A stretch of DNA of 60,485 bases from Verrucomicrobiia bacterium (lineage in GTDB: Bacteria > Verrucomicrobiota > Verrucomicrobiia > Limisphaerales > CAIMTB01), in assembly GCA_019634625.1 (NCBI GenBank), contig JAHCBA010000041.1, positions 1 through 60,485 on the forward strand. Direction: 5' to 3'. This document shows positions 17,243 to 26,390 of the stretch, one piece after another. The translations under genes were made by a program, and so were the position numbers. Numbering within the stretch: position 1 is the first letter of the stretch; each line of letters opens with the position of its first letter. The notes under the pieces are model-generated. The model made no database searches and had not been told where the DNA came from. It was given only the letters and a program-made list of their open reading frames with translations.

Positions 17243-19183
17243 ATGCGCCTGGTCGTTCTCTTCCTTGCCGTTTCGGCCCTGATCGCGTCCTGGACGGAGA
17301 CCTATGCGACCTCCGGAACGACGGCCGTGGGTCCGCGCATCATCGAACAACCCATGGGCGGCAAGGCGGAACTGGGGGGCGATTTCATCCTGCAAGTCGG
17401 CGCCACGGGCATCGGAACCCTCCAATTCCAATGGTTCCTGGACGGCCAGCCGCTTCCCAGCGAAACGAGTGCCAGCCTGGCGCTGGTGAACCTCGACGAA
17501 GACCAGTTCGGTGCCTACACCGTCGTGGTCGCGGACTCGACAGGTTCCGTCATGAGCGAACCGGCCTTCCTGACCCTGGCCGCAAGCGCCTATCCGGTCT
17601 GGTTCGAACAACCGCGCGACGTCACGGCGGCGCTGGGCTCCGCTGCCCGATTCACCGCCGTGGCAACCGGTCCCGCCCCGATCGCCTATCGCTGGCGGCT
17701 CAACGGCAGTGACATCCCGGATGCCAACGGCCCGACGCTCGATCTGCCGTCGGTGAGCCTGGCGGACGGCGGCGCCTACACCCTCTTCGTGACCACGTCG
17801 ATGGGAACGCTTCGAAGCCAGCCCGCGGTTCTCCGCCTCGATCTTCCCGCCCTCCCGGCGACCTCGCGGTTCGCGGATCGTCCGCTGATCACCGAGGCGT
17901 CCGGGGCCGGCACCCTGCACAACGCGGGCGCCGTGTCGGAGACTGCGGCCGGCGAACCGCGCCATGCCGGCAAGCGGGGCGGATCCTCGGTCTGGTTCTC
18001 ATGGCAGCCACCGGATTCCGGGCAGGCCAGTGTCTCCACGGTTGGATCGAGCTTCGACACCCTCCTGGGCGTGTACACCGGCGACACCCTCGGCTCGCTG
18101 ATCGAGGTGGTCAGCGACGACGATCGCGGCGGCTACCGGACCAGCGCGGTGCGCTTCAACGCCGAGGCGGGCACGGTGTACCACATCGCCGTGGACGGCT
18201 TCGCCGGTGCCCAGGGCCAGGTGGTGGTGTCGTGGGATCTGCTGGCCAACGCCGGATTGCTCCCGCGCATCCTGATCGCCCCCGAGGACGACATCGCCAT
18301 CTCCGGAGGGGACAAGGCGCTGACCGTCAAGGCCGAAGGCGACGCCCTCACCTACCAGTGGTATTTCAACGGCATTCCCATCCCCGGCGCGTCGGATGCC
18401 ACCATTCCGCTGGGCACCGTTTCCGAAGGCCGGGCCGGGCTCTACGTCGTGCGCGTTTCCACCCCCGCCGGGGATACCATCGAGACCGTCGCGGCGCGCG
18501 TCGAGATCGCCTCGGGACCCGCGGCGGCGGCTCAGGACAAACTGGACGACCTCTTCGAGAACCCGCCGGCCTCGCCCCTCGCCCGACATGTGTTGAGTGC
18601 GGGCGGGTTCACCTCGGTGGCCCCGGGGATCCCCGGCTGGCGGGAAACCACCAATGAGGGAGCCCAACGGTCCCCGGAGGATCCCATCGTGTACGGCGAA
18701 CTGGGCGGCGCCACGCTGTGGTTCCGATTCCAGGCCACCGCCAGCGGCTGGATGCGGCTGAGCACCGAGGGCAGCTCGATCCCCGTCGTGCTGGGCGTCT
18801 ATACCAACCGCCACCGGCTCCAGCCCATCTCCGAAGCCAGGCCGACCCCGCCCGGGACCCATTGCGAACTGCTCTTTCCCGCGCACGCCGGCACCGACTA
18901 CATGGTCATGATCGATGGAGTGAACGGTGCCCAGGGAATCTTCCGCCTGTCCTATTCGATCGAACTCGCCCCGATCGACTCACCCCTCCTCACCCACACC
19001 TCCGAGGGCCTGCTCTATCAGCGACGGCTGCCTCCCGGACGGTATGCCATTGAAGCTGGAGACAGCCTCGCCCGCATGACCCCGTTGCTGGTCACCAACG
19101 CCGTTGACGGCGTGCTCCGGTTCCTCGACACCCGGTCCGGAGGGAGGACCCGCCACTTCTACCGGGTCACCGGACTCCCGTAA
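17243..19183 (+). CDS. Exported Ig-domain protein with PPC-like domains
   Basis: A 646-residue secreted protein. Signal peptide 1-23. Three Ig-like domains are visible: about 30-113 (IIEQP...LQFQWFLDGQPL...YTVVVAD), 115-197 (EQPRDVTAALGS...YRWRLNG) and 340-425 (LTYQWYFNGIPIPGAS). Two bacterial pre-peptidase-like beta domains lie between and after, one around SSVWFSWQPPDSGQ...TLLGVYTGD...YHIAVDGFAGAQG and one around ATLWFRFQATASG. The same WFSW/FDTLL/IAVDGF pattern recurs in the large protease at 19299-24980, so the two genes share module stock. The C-terminus ends in a short FYRVTGLP motif common on exported proteins of this group. Likely surface or secreted; ligand unknown. Confidence 0.82.
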   Translation: MRLVVLFLAVSALIASWTETYATSGTTAVGPRIIEQPMGGKAELGGDFILQVGATGIGTLQFQWFLDGQPLPSETSASLALVNLDEDQFGAYTVVVADSTGSVMSEPAFLTLAASAYPVWFEQPRDVTAALGSAARFTAVATGPAPIAYRWRLNGSDIPDANGPTLDLPSVSLADGGAYTLFVTTSMGTLRSQPAVLRLDLPALPATSRFADRPLITEASGAGTLHNAGAVSETAAGEPRHAGKRGGSSVWFSWQPPDSGQASVSTVGSSFDTLLGVYTGDTLGSLIEVVSDDDRGGYRTSAVRFNAEAGTVYHIAVDGFAGAQGQVVVSWDLLANAGLLPRILIAPEDDIAISGGDKALTVKAEGDALTYQWYFNGIPIPGASDATIPLGTVSEGRAGLYVVRVSTPAGDTIETVAARVEIASGPAAAAQDKLDDLFENPPASPLARHVLSAGGFTSVAPGIPGWRETTNEGAQRSPEDPIVYGELGGATLWFRFQATASGWMRLSTEGSSIPVVLGVYTNRHRLQPISEARPTPPGTHCELLFPAHAGTDYMVMIDGVNGAQGIFRLSYSIELAPIDSPLLTHTSEGLLYQRRLPPGRYAIEAGDSLARMTPLLVTNAVDGVLRFLDTRSGGRTRHFYRVTGLP

Positions 19184-19200
19184 GTCGCATAGGCCCTAAC

Positions 19201-19280
19201 GGCCCAACGGCCCAACGGCCCAACGGCCCAACGGCCCAACGGCCCAACGGCCCAACGGCCCAACGGCCCAACGGCCCATA
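19201..19280. repeat. 8-bp tandem repeat GGCCCAAC x9
   Basis: Nine perfect GGCCCAAC units (19201-19272) plus a partial one and a variant unit before (GGCCCTAAC). The array fills the space between two convergent stop codons (19183 and 19299). It could affect termination or simply be a slippage-prone minisatellite. Confidence 0.9.
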
Positions 19281-19298
19281 CGCCCCGTCCCCGGCCCA

Positions 19299-22200
19299 TC
19301 ACGGCACCTGTCGTGCCCGATAGTAGCGCGACGCCTGGCGTGGCATCTCGGCGTCGCGGAACTCCAGGGTCCCGTCGGTCAGCGTGAACGTGCCGCGCTC
19401 GGTCCAGGACCGAAGGTCGGGCGACATCTCGATGGCCACCCGGCTTCCGGCGGCGCCCTCGACCGACAACACGAACGCTCCATCGGCCTGAGGCGCACCC
19501 GCCATCAAGCGGATCGGCACGATCTGCGGCACGGCCAGTTGGGCGGCGTCACTAACAACGGAACCGTAGTAGTTCCCGACGACCACCGAATACGTGCCGG
19601 CCTGGGTGGTGGCGACATTGGGCAGGCGAAGCACCGGATCGCTGGCTCCCTGCAGATCGGCCCCGTTGAAACGCCACTGGTAACTGACGGGTTCCCCGCC
19701 CTGGGCTCCCACGCTGAAGGTCACGTTGGCACCCGGCGGCGCCGTCTGGCTCTTCGGCTGGAGGACGATCGACGGAGCCTGACTTCCCTCGGCGGCCACC
19801 CGGTAATTGTCGAACACGAGGTAATTGTCGCCCGGGAAAAAGTCGTCCCGCGGAATCCACACCGCATCGATGTCCCCGAGATCGAGCGGCAACCCGGTGG
19901 TGGTGATGGGAGCGTTGTCCACCACCGGCTCACCATCGATGAAGGCCGTCCAGCGGTTCGCCGCGAAATCCATGACCACCACCAGGTCATAGATGACGTC
20001 GTTCTCGAAATCGTACCCGGTGTAGATGTAGCCCGAAGGGCCGTCGAGCCGGTAGAAGATGCCCAGGTTCGAGTTGTCGAAACTCAGCGTGAACAACCGC
20101 TCCGCACGGCGGTTGTACACGGACCATTCGAAGTCGTCGTAGGCCAGATTCCACGAATCCACGACCATCATCAGCACCGAGAACCGCACCACGGGTTGCG
20201 TGGCGGGGTTGGGCACGTAATCGAGCGGGCGCCACACATAGAGCGCATCCCCAAACCGGGTCGGGGGCCGGAACCCGACAAACGCCTGCTGACCCAGCCC
20301 GAAGAACGCACTGTCCACGATGCCGTTGCCGCCCGTTCCATCGCCCATCCAGCCGCCCTGCCCGACCAAAGGCAGCGCCGGGTTGAATCCTTCCAGCCGC
20401 TCGAACCGGGTCTCATACAGCACCTGCGGAGGGGCAACGGGCATGAGCCGGACGACCAGGAAGCCGCGGTCGCCTTCGTACCCGTCCACCGCAATGTGAT
20501 AGGTGGTGCCCTCCACCGCGGACAGCGCGACCTGGCTGGTGAGCATCCCCGGGGCGTCATCGTTGGAGGCCACTTCGATGAGGTTGCCCAGGCCGGTTCC
20601 CCGATACACCGCCAGGGTCGTGTCGAACCGGCTGCCAAAGGTATCGACGGACCAATCCCCGCTGGCAGGCGCCACCCATCGATACCAGACCGAACGTCCG
20701 CCCGGGGCCTCCGCGTGATCCGGTTCACCAGGTTCCACGGTCGCGCCCACATTGCTCCCGGAGGCCACCGCCGCCGCGCCCTCCAGGATCTCCGCGCTGG
20801 CGAAATGATCGTTGTTGGGACCCCCCGTCACACTGAACGCCACCGAACTCACGGCGTTGCCTCCAGGTGTCGTGACCCGTATCGCCCCCGGGGTCGCATC
20901 GGCCGGCACAATGGCCGTGATCTGGGTGGGCGAATCGACCGTGAAAGCGGCCGCACCGGTCTGGAAGTGGACCGCCGTGGCTCCCGCCAGATGGATCCCC
21001 TGGATGATCACGGTGGTGCCCACACCACCCGATGTCGGGCTGAACTGCGCAATGGACGGCGCATCCGGCGTGGAACCCCAGCGCAGGACGTAATCCCCGG
21101 CCAGGCCGACATAGCCGTCGATCGCAATGGCGTACTGGGTGCCACCCTGGGCGGTGAAGGTGACGCGGCTGGCCCGGTTGGCCAGATCCGGGGCGTCGTC
21201 GTTCTCCGCCACCAGCGTCAACGCCGTCACCTGCGTGCCGCGATACACCGCCAGCAGGGTGTCAAACGTGCTGCCCCCGGTGTCGAACGACCACGTGCCA
21301 TCCGCCGGCGCGGTCCAGACATACCACACCGATCGCCCGCCCAGATTGCCGGCGTGACCCGGTTCCCCAAACTCCTTCGTCGCGCCGACATTGCTCCCGG
21401 TGACGGTTCCGCTGGAACCGCTCAGCGGCATCGCCCCCGCGAAGAGATCGTTGGCCGCTCCGCTGTCGAGGGTGAAGGGCTGCGCACTCACAGCCGATCC
21501 GATCGATGTCGTCACCCGGATCGGCCCGGTCATGGCCCCGACAGGAACCGTGACGGTCAGCCGGTCCGCAGCGTGTACCGTGAACGTCGCCGCGGGAACG
21601 CCGCCAAAATCGACCGCAGTCGCCCCAATAAACCCGCTCCCCTCGAGCGTGACCACGGTCCCGGCCGCTCCGCGGACAGGGAAGAAGCGGGTCAGCGTGG
21701 GACCGGCCGTGATCGGGGCCCAATTGAGCAGGACCGATCCCGAGGCGGCCTGGGCTGGATCGGACGGGTTGGCATTGAACCCGTCCACCGCGATTCGGTA
21801 CGGCACGCCGGCCCGGGCGGTGACGATGACGCTGCTGTTGGTGCCTCCCCCGGCATCGTCGTTGGCGGCCACCTGCGCCAGCGTCGCCAGCGATTCGCCC
21901 TGATAGACCGCCAGCAGCGTGTCGAACGAACTCCCGAACGTGTCGAACACCCAGTTCCCATCCGTCGGCGCCTGCCATCGATACCAGATCGAGCGGCCCC
22001 CGCTGATGCCCGCATGGGCGGGTTCCCCGGCCTCCTTGGAAGCGCCGACCGTGCTCCCGGTCACCGAACCCGAAACGCCACTCAACAGCGCGGCATCGGC
22101 GAAGGCATCGTTGTTCGCACCCAGGACCACCGCAAAGGAAGCCGCACTCACCGCCGATCCCGAGGGCGTGACGACCCGCAGCGTCGCCGTCCCAGCCCCC

Positions 22201-24980
22201 GGCGGCACCACCGCCGTCAATCGTGTCGCGGATTCCACCTGGAAGCCGGCGGCCGGAACGCCACCAAACTCGACGACCGTCGCGTTGAGGAAATGGTCGC
22301 CCTGCAGAATGACGGTGGTTCCAACGGGCCCGCTCGACGGGGCGAAGCCGGCCAGCACCGGAGGAGGCAGGACGGTAAAGCTCCCGGCACTGGTGGCCGT
22401 TCCCTGGGGCGACGTCACGGCGATGGGCCCGGTGGTGGCGCCCGGCGGCACCGTGATGCCGATGCGGGTCGCCGATTCGACGTTAAACACCGCCGCCTGC
22501 CCGTTGACCGTCACCGCCGTGACCCCGGTGAAACTGGAGCCCAGGATGGTAACGGCCGTGCCGGCACCACCGCTCACCGGGCTGAAGCTGCCGATGACCG
22601 GAGCGGACGTCACCGTGAAGTTGCCTGCACTCGTCGCCGTTCCGCCCGGCGTCGTCACCGCAATCCGCCCGGTCGTCGCCTGGGCCGGGACAGTGGCCGC
22701 AATCTCCGTGTCCGAGCGGATCTGGAAGGTTGCACTGACGCCGCCGACAGTGACCGCCGTGGCGCCCGTAAACCGGGTGCCCTGCAGGGTGACCGTGCTC
22801 CCCGGCGCACCCCCCGGGGGTTGAAAGCTGGTGATGGCGGGACCGGCAGTCACCTCGAACGTCTGCGCGCTGGTGGCCGTGCCGCCCGGAGTCGTGACCC
22901 GGATCGGACCCGTCAGCGCCGCAGCCGGCACGACCGCCGTGATCTGCGAGGCGGACTGCACCGTGAACGGCGCACTCACCCCGTTGAACGTGACGGCGGT
23001 GGCATCGGTGAACTTGGTGCCGGTGAGCGTGACACTGGCCCCCACGTTGCCGCTGGCGGGTGCGAATCCCGTGATCGTGGGCGGACTCGAGGGGCCGTCC
23101 AGGATCGGTTCGCCCATGCGCACCCTCGCCCGAAAGGAGTTCCAGGTGCCCGTATCGCCCTGGAAGGCGTCCCGCACCGTCAGGGTCCAGGTGCCGGAAG
23201 GGTTCTCGCCCCAGAAGGCATTCGAGACGAACCACCAATCGAGGCTGCCCTGGTTGGAACGGTCGGCCAGTCCGTTCCGGATGAACAACCGGCTCGAGGT
23301 TCCCCGCGGGGAGGTGAGGTACGCCTCCAGGTCGCCCCGGAAGGTATGCTGGATGTTCAGGTGGATCTCGACCTCCTCCATCGGCGTGGTCGCGTCGATG
23401 TTGAACGTCCGGCTGATCTCCCCCTGGTCCGGAATCGGCGCGTTGACCGTCACCGGCTGGTTGTGCTCCGCCACCGTGAGCGGGGTGACGCCGCTGTACA
23501 ACGCCACCTGGCGCGTGAGGGCATCCGCATCGATCAGTCCGAACCCGTAGTTCGGATTGAAGGCGAACCCGGCGGCGTTGGTTCGCCACCCGCCATGGCT
23601 CGACGCCGTGCTGTCGCCGACGTCCACCACCCGGCTCGTTCGGGCCAGCGCATGCTTCGCGAGGCGCACGTTCATGGCGGGATTGGCCTGAACCGCGAGC
23701 GCCAGAATCCCGCTCACCAGCGGGGCCGCCGAGGACGTGCCCCCAAAGTCCCCCGTGTAGGCCCGGTCCGGAAACCCGTTCACCCCCGCTTCCGCAGGCC
23801 CCGGATTGTATCCCGGACCGGCCGAGCGGTCCGTCGTCGCGATGCCCGTCCAGGTGCCCGGCTGGCCATGCTCGCCCTGGCGCCGGCTGTTCGAGGGCGC
23901 GGTCACGAACACGTTCGCCCCGTAACAACTGTAGTCGGAGAAGATCCCGGCGCTGCCCAGCGCCGCCACCGAAATCACGTGCGGGCTCGCATTGATCGGA
24001 TCCTTGTTGGAGTCCTCCTTCGACTTGCCCCGCTCATTCCCCGCCGCCCACACGTGGATCGTGCCCACCCCGGCCGACGCCGCCGCCGCATCGCGCTCGC
24101 CGTCGCTGTTCACAAACGGCGCCCCCACGCCGTAACTGTGGTTCTTCACCTTGATCGTCTGGATGTTCCCGAAACTGTGGAACTTGATGACATCCACGAA
24201 GTCCGAAAGGCTCCCCCCACCCCCCAGCGGCACCCGAAGACCGGACAGACTCGCCAGCGGCGCCGCGCCCGTCACCCCGATCCCGTTGCCCCCGCGCGCC
24301 ACCGCCACCCCCGCCACCGCCGTGCCATGATTGTCGTCGGTGCGCACCGGATTCGGATTCGAATTCCGCTCCACGAAATTCCAGCTGTCCGCCGCCACGT
24401 AATTCGGCGCCAGATCCGGATGCGCCGTCTCCACCCCGTCATCCGCAATCCCCACCATCACCCCCGCCCCCGTCAGATTCCGGTTCCATGCCCCGCGCAC
24501 GTTGCTGTCCATCCCCGGACGCGCCGCGTTCACCAGGTGCCACTGACCCGGAAATCCCGCCGGATTGTTCGGACTGAAGAACGGGTCGTTCGGGACGAAG
24601 GCGCGGCGCCGGTTCTCCGACGGACGATCAAAGTACGCGGTCTGCACGCCTCGGTCCCCAAGCAGATCCCGCATCCGCTCCCGCGCCGCCTCGTCCGACG
24701 GCGCCTTCAGCACCGCCATGTTGGGATCACTGCGCAACCGCCGCACCACGTTCAACCCCCACCGGGCCGCGAACGCCTCGATGTCCGTCCCCTCCTTGAA
24801 TTCGATCAGCAACTCGGCCACCGGACCCAGCCCCTCCGGCGCCGGCAACCTCGCAATGCCCTCGTAATCCTTCACCAGCGGATCCGGCCCGGCCGCGTCG
24901 GCACCGGCACCCGGCAACGAAACCAGCATCATCCCTGTCAGGATCGCGATCAGGGCCGTCATGCGATGGAGTGGGCTCAT
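19299..24980 (-). CDS. Giant secreted kexin/subtilisin-like protease with TIG, PPC and Ig modules
   Basis: A 1,893-residue S8 protease. Signal peptide 1-30; prodomain about 40-120 (LLIEFKEGTDIEAFAARWGL); peptidase 140-460 with Asp180 (GIADDGVE), His218 (DDNHGT), oxyanion Asn315 (WAAGNERG) and Ser416 (GGTSSAAP). A P/proprotein-convertase domain follows (PIPDQGEISRTFNI...GTWTLTVRDAFQGDTGTW). Then come four TIG/IPT domains, a PPC-like domain, TIG, PPC-like, TIG and PPC-like, a LamG-like jelly roll, and a C-terminal Ig domain (VSYQWRFNGADLQGAS). The last residues, YYRARQVP, are a common tail in exported proteins here. It is translationally coupled to the upstream lipoprotein gene by an ATGA overlap. 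Likely a surface or secreted degradative enzyme; all catalytic residues are intact. Confidence 0.92.
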   Translation of the reverse strand: MSPLHRMTALIAILTGMMLVSLPGAGADAAGPDPLVKDYEGIARLPAPEGLGPVAELLIEFKEGTDIEAFAARWGLNVVRRLRSDPNMAVLKAPSDEAARERMRDLLGDRGVQTAYFDRPSENRRRAFVPNDPFFSPNNPAGFPGQWHLVNAARPGMDSNVRGAWNRNLTGAGVMVGIADDGVETAHPDLAPNYVAADSWNFVERNSNPNPVRTDDNHGTAVAGVAVARGGNGIGVTGAAPLASLSGLRVPLGGGGSLSDFVDVIKFHSFGNIQTIKVKNHSYGVGAPFVNSDGERDAAAASAGVGTIHVWAAGNERGKSKEDSNKDPINASPHVISVAALGSAGIFSDYSCYGANVFVTAPSNSRRQGEHGQPGTWTGIATTDRSAGPGYNPGPAEAGVNGFPDRAYTGDFGGTSSAAPLVSGILALAVQANPAMNVRLAKHALARTSRVVDVGDSTASSHGGWRTNAAGFAFNPNYGFGLIDADALTRQVALYSGVTPLTVAEHNQPVTVNAPIPDQGEISRTFNIDATTPMEEVEIHLNIQHTFRGDLEAYLTSPRGTSSRLFIRNGLADRSNQGSLDWWFVSNAFWGENPSGTWTLTVRDAFQGDTGTWNSFRARVRMGEPILDGPSSPPTITGFAPASGNVGASVTLTGTKFTDATAVTFNGVSAPFTVQSASQITAVVPAAALTGPIRVTTPGGTATSAQTFEVTAGPAITSFQPPGGAPGSTVTLQGTRFTGATAVTVGGVSATFQIRSDTEIAATVPAQATTGRIAVTTPGGTATSAGNFTVTSAPVIGSFSPVSGGAGTAVTILGSSFTGVTAVTVNGQAAVFNVESATRIGITVPPGATTGPIAVTSPQGTATSAGSFTVLPPPVLAGFAPSSGPVGTTVILQGDHFLNATVVEFGGVPAAGFQVESATRLTAVVPPGAGTATLRVVTPSGSAVSAASFAVVLGANNDAFADAALLSGVSGSVTGSTVGASKEAGEPAHAGISGGRSIWYRWQAPTDGNWVFDTFGSSFDTLLAVYQGESLATLAQVAANDDAGGGTNSSVIVTARAGVPYRIAVDGFNANPSDPAQAASGSVLLNWAPITAGPTLTRFFPVRGAAGTVVTLEGSGFIGATAVDFGGVPAATFTVHAADRLTVTVPVGAMTGPIRVTTSIGSAVSAQPFTLDSGAANDLFAGAMPLSGSSGTVTGSNVGATKEFGEPGHAGNLGGRSVWYVWTAPADGTWSFDTGGSTFDTLLAVYRGTQVTALTLVAENDDAPDLANRASRVTFTAQGGTQYAIAIDGYVGLAGDYVLRWGSTPDAPSIAQFSPTSGGVGTTVIIQGIHLAGATAVHFQTGAAAFTVDSPTQITAIVPADATPGAIRVTTPGGNAVSSVAFSVTGGPNNDHFASAEILEGAAAVASGSNVGATVEPGEPDHAEAPGGRSVWYRWVAPASGDWSVDTFGSRFDTTLAVYRGTGLGNLIEVASNDDAPGMLTSQVALSAVEGTTYHIAVDGYEGDRGFLVVRLMPVAPPQVLYETRFERLEGFNPALPLVGQGGWMGDGTGGNGIVDSAFFGLGQQAFVGFRPPTRFGDALYVWRPLDYVPNPATQPVVRFSVLMMVVDSWNLAYDDFEWSVYNRRAERLFTLSFDNSNLGIFYRLDGPSGYIYTGYDFENDVIYDLVVVMDFAANRWTAFIDGEPVVDNAPITTTGLPLDLGDIDAVWIPRDDFFPGDNYLVFDNYRVAAEGSQAPSIVLQPKSQTAPPGANVTFSVGAQGGEPVSYQWRFNGADLQGASDPVLRLPNVATTQAGTYSVVVGNYYGSVVSDAAQLAVPQIVPIRLMAGAPQADGAFVLSVEGAAGSRVAIEMSPDLRSWTERGTFTLTDGTLEFRDAEMPRQASRYYRARQVP

Positions 24981-25537
24981 GGAGTGGAGTCGGGTCGGGT
25001 CCGGCGGGGAACGTGAGGAACTCTGATGTCGAGGTACGCCGAGCGGACCGCAGGGTCGCCCTGAAGCCGGGACAACGCCCGGCGCGCCTCCTCCTCCGAA
25101 GGCGCCGACAGCACATGCATGTCCGCGTCACTTTGCAGCGTGCGCACCCAGGTCAGACCATACTGCGCCGCCAGATCCCGCGCCGCCGTGCCGGGTGCCA
25201 GCGAAACCAGCAGATCGCTCGTTCCCGGCTCCGGTACCGGCGAGTCCTCGGGCATGGGTGGTTCCTTGACGGCGTTGGCGTCCTCGATGGCGGCCCCCCC
25301 CTCCGGTCGCGACCCCGCTCGATCGAACGGCTCGGCGGCCTGCACGGGCGCGGGGTCGATGGCGTGCCTCGTCCCCGTCCCGACATCGCCCGGCATGGGC
25401 GCGCATCCCATGGCACCCAGGGCCGCCACCAGGCACCCCAGGCTGCCCGTCAGGCGCCCCCCCGGCCCACCGGGCAATTCCCCCCGCCGCCCCCGTGAAC
25501 GGGCCGGTCCAACGGTCCCCTTGATTGCCGGTTGCAT
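24977..25537 (-). CDS. Lipoprotein with stand-alone subtilisin prodomain-like domain
   Basis: A protein of about 186 residues, start uncertain (25537 chosen; no good ribosome site). A lipoprotein signal ends in LGAMGC (Cys45). Residues 50-105 are an acidic, Pro-rich linker. Residues 108-171 (DLLVSLAPGTAARDLAAQYGL, then LQSDADMHVLSAPSEEEARR, then AVRSAYLD) align by eye with the prodomain of the protease encoded next (ELLIEFKEGTD...ALKAPSDEAARERM...VQTAYFDR). The stop overlaps the protease start in ATGA, so the two are made together. A likely role is folding helper or inhibitor held at the membrane; this is inference. It could also be a remnant of a second protease cut off after its prodomain. 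Confidence 0.7.
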   Translation of the reverse strand: MQPAIKGTVGPARSRGRRGELPGGPGGRLTGSLGCLVAALGAMGCAPMPGDVGTGTRHAIDPAPVQAAEPFDRAGSRPEGGAAIEDANAVKEPPMPEDSPVPEPGTSDLLVSLAPGTAARDLAAQYGLTWVRTLQSDADMHVLSAPSEEEARRALSRLQGDPAVRSAYLDIRVPHVPRRTRPDSTP

Positions 25538-25676
25538 GGATGTCGGGAGGTCACCCCCTGCCGACGGCAAAACGCTACCATGCCCGTCAACACCGCGAAC
25601 CCCTTCCCGGCCACGCTGCCCGGAATCCATTCATCCAACGGTGTCCGATCCTCGAACTCACAGGCTTGCGTCAAGA

Positions 25677-25934
25677 TCAGCGGCGGGGTGAAAGGCGTGG
25701 GGCTTCACCGACCCGCGATTGGGCGGATCCTGGCGGAGACTTCGTCTCCGGAATGGGCTGAACCTGGCCGCTTCGGAGCTCCTCCAGACGTCGCTCAACC
25801 TCCGCCTTCCACGCGGCTTCGATTTCGGGATCGACGGCATGCAGCCGCTCCCCGAGACGGTCCGCCAACTGGATGCGCGGTTCCTGCGCCCAATCGCGGC
25901 TTTCCTCAACGATCTGTTCCACGGTCCGTGGCAT
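25677..25934 (-). pseudogene. Frameshifted addiction-module antitoxin (Unstab_antitox-like)
   Basis: The frame starting at 25934 gives MPRTVEQIVEESRDW, RIQLADRLGERLHAVD and EAAWKAEVERRLEELRSGQV, the pattern of the short PF09720-type antitoxins. After VQPIPE it becomes unrelated sequence. Reading one base out of phase from about 25755 gives GDEVSARIRPIAGR and a stop, which is the expected family ending. A one-base loss is therefore likely. No RelE/ParE-type toxin gene follows on the minus strand. If the read is right, the module is dead. Confidence 0.6.
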
Positions 25935-26188
25935 GGCGCTACGGCAGGCGTTCGGGGCTGGCATTCAACGTCTCTCCTTGCGGGGTGGTGCGCCTACGGG
26001 CGCATCTCAGTTCTTTGCAGCAGGTCTCGTAATCGCACTCGTGATCGTGATTGTCCTCCCCAGTGCCCACGTTGAATGGGAGATCCGAGCGGGACAGATC
26101 CCATCGGGCCAAGGCGACGCTCGAAGAACTGACCCGTTTAAGGGTCTCAGAGGTTCCGATCCCCGCCGCCACCGGGCCTTGAGCCACG

Positions 26189-26347
26189 GTGCATCCCCAA
26201 GTTGTCGGTACCGGGCCAGCGAACCGGAGGGACGAGCTCCGCGAGTCCTCAACCCAACGCTCCACACCGTTGCGGCCTCTTGGATCTCGGCCCTCCGAAG
26301 CGCCGCATGGCGGAGTTCGCACCTCTCCCCACAACTCCGGGATGCAC
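26189..26347 (-). repeat. Dispersed hairpin element, copy C (complete, inverted)
   Basis: A full-length 159-bp copy in the orientation opposite to A, B, D and E. Both termini are present (GTGCATCCCCAAGTTGTCGG at the left, CACAACTCCGGGATGCAC at the right), and the internal arm CTCGGCCCTCCGAAG is intact. It begins 43 bases beyond the stop codon of the giant adhesin-like gene. The 250 bases on its left side (25935-26188) hold no recognisable gene. Confidence 0.8.
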
Positions 26348-26390
26348 TGCTTGAGCCACCCATCCCAATCCCTTCCTGTAACGACGCGGG

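Noticed and set aside
19539-25016. A very long open frame on the plus strand opposite the giant protease
   Set aside because: It is Arg/His/Gly-rich with no domain pattern; it exists because GC-rich coding DNA has few stops on the opposite strand. The minus-strand protease has intact motifs.
25450-25674. Minus-strand frame MTQACEFEDRTPLDEW... next to the antitoxin remnant, considered as a toxin
   Set aside because: No RelE/ParE/PIN pattern; it overlaps the start region of the lipoprotein gene and reads as background.
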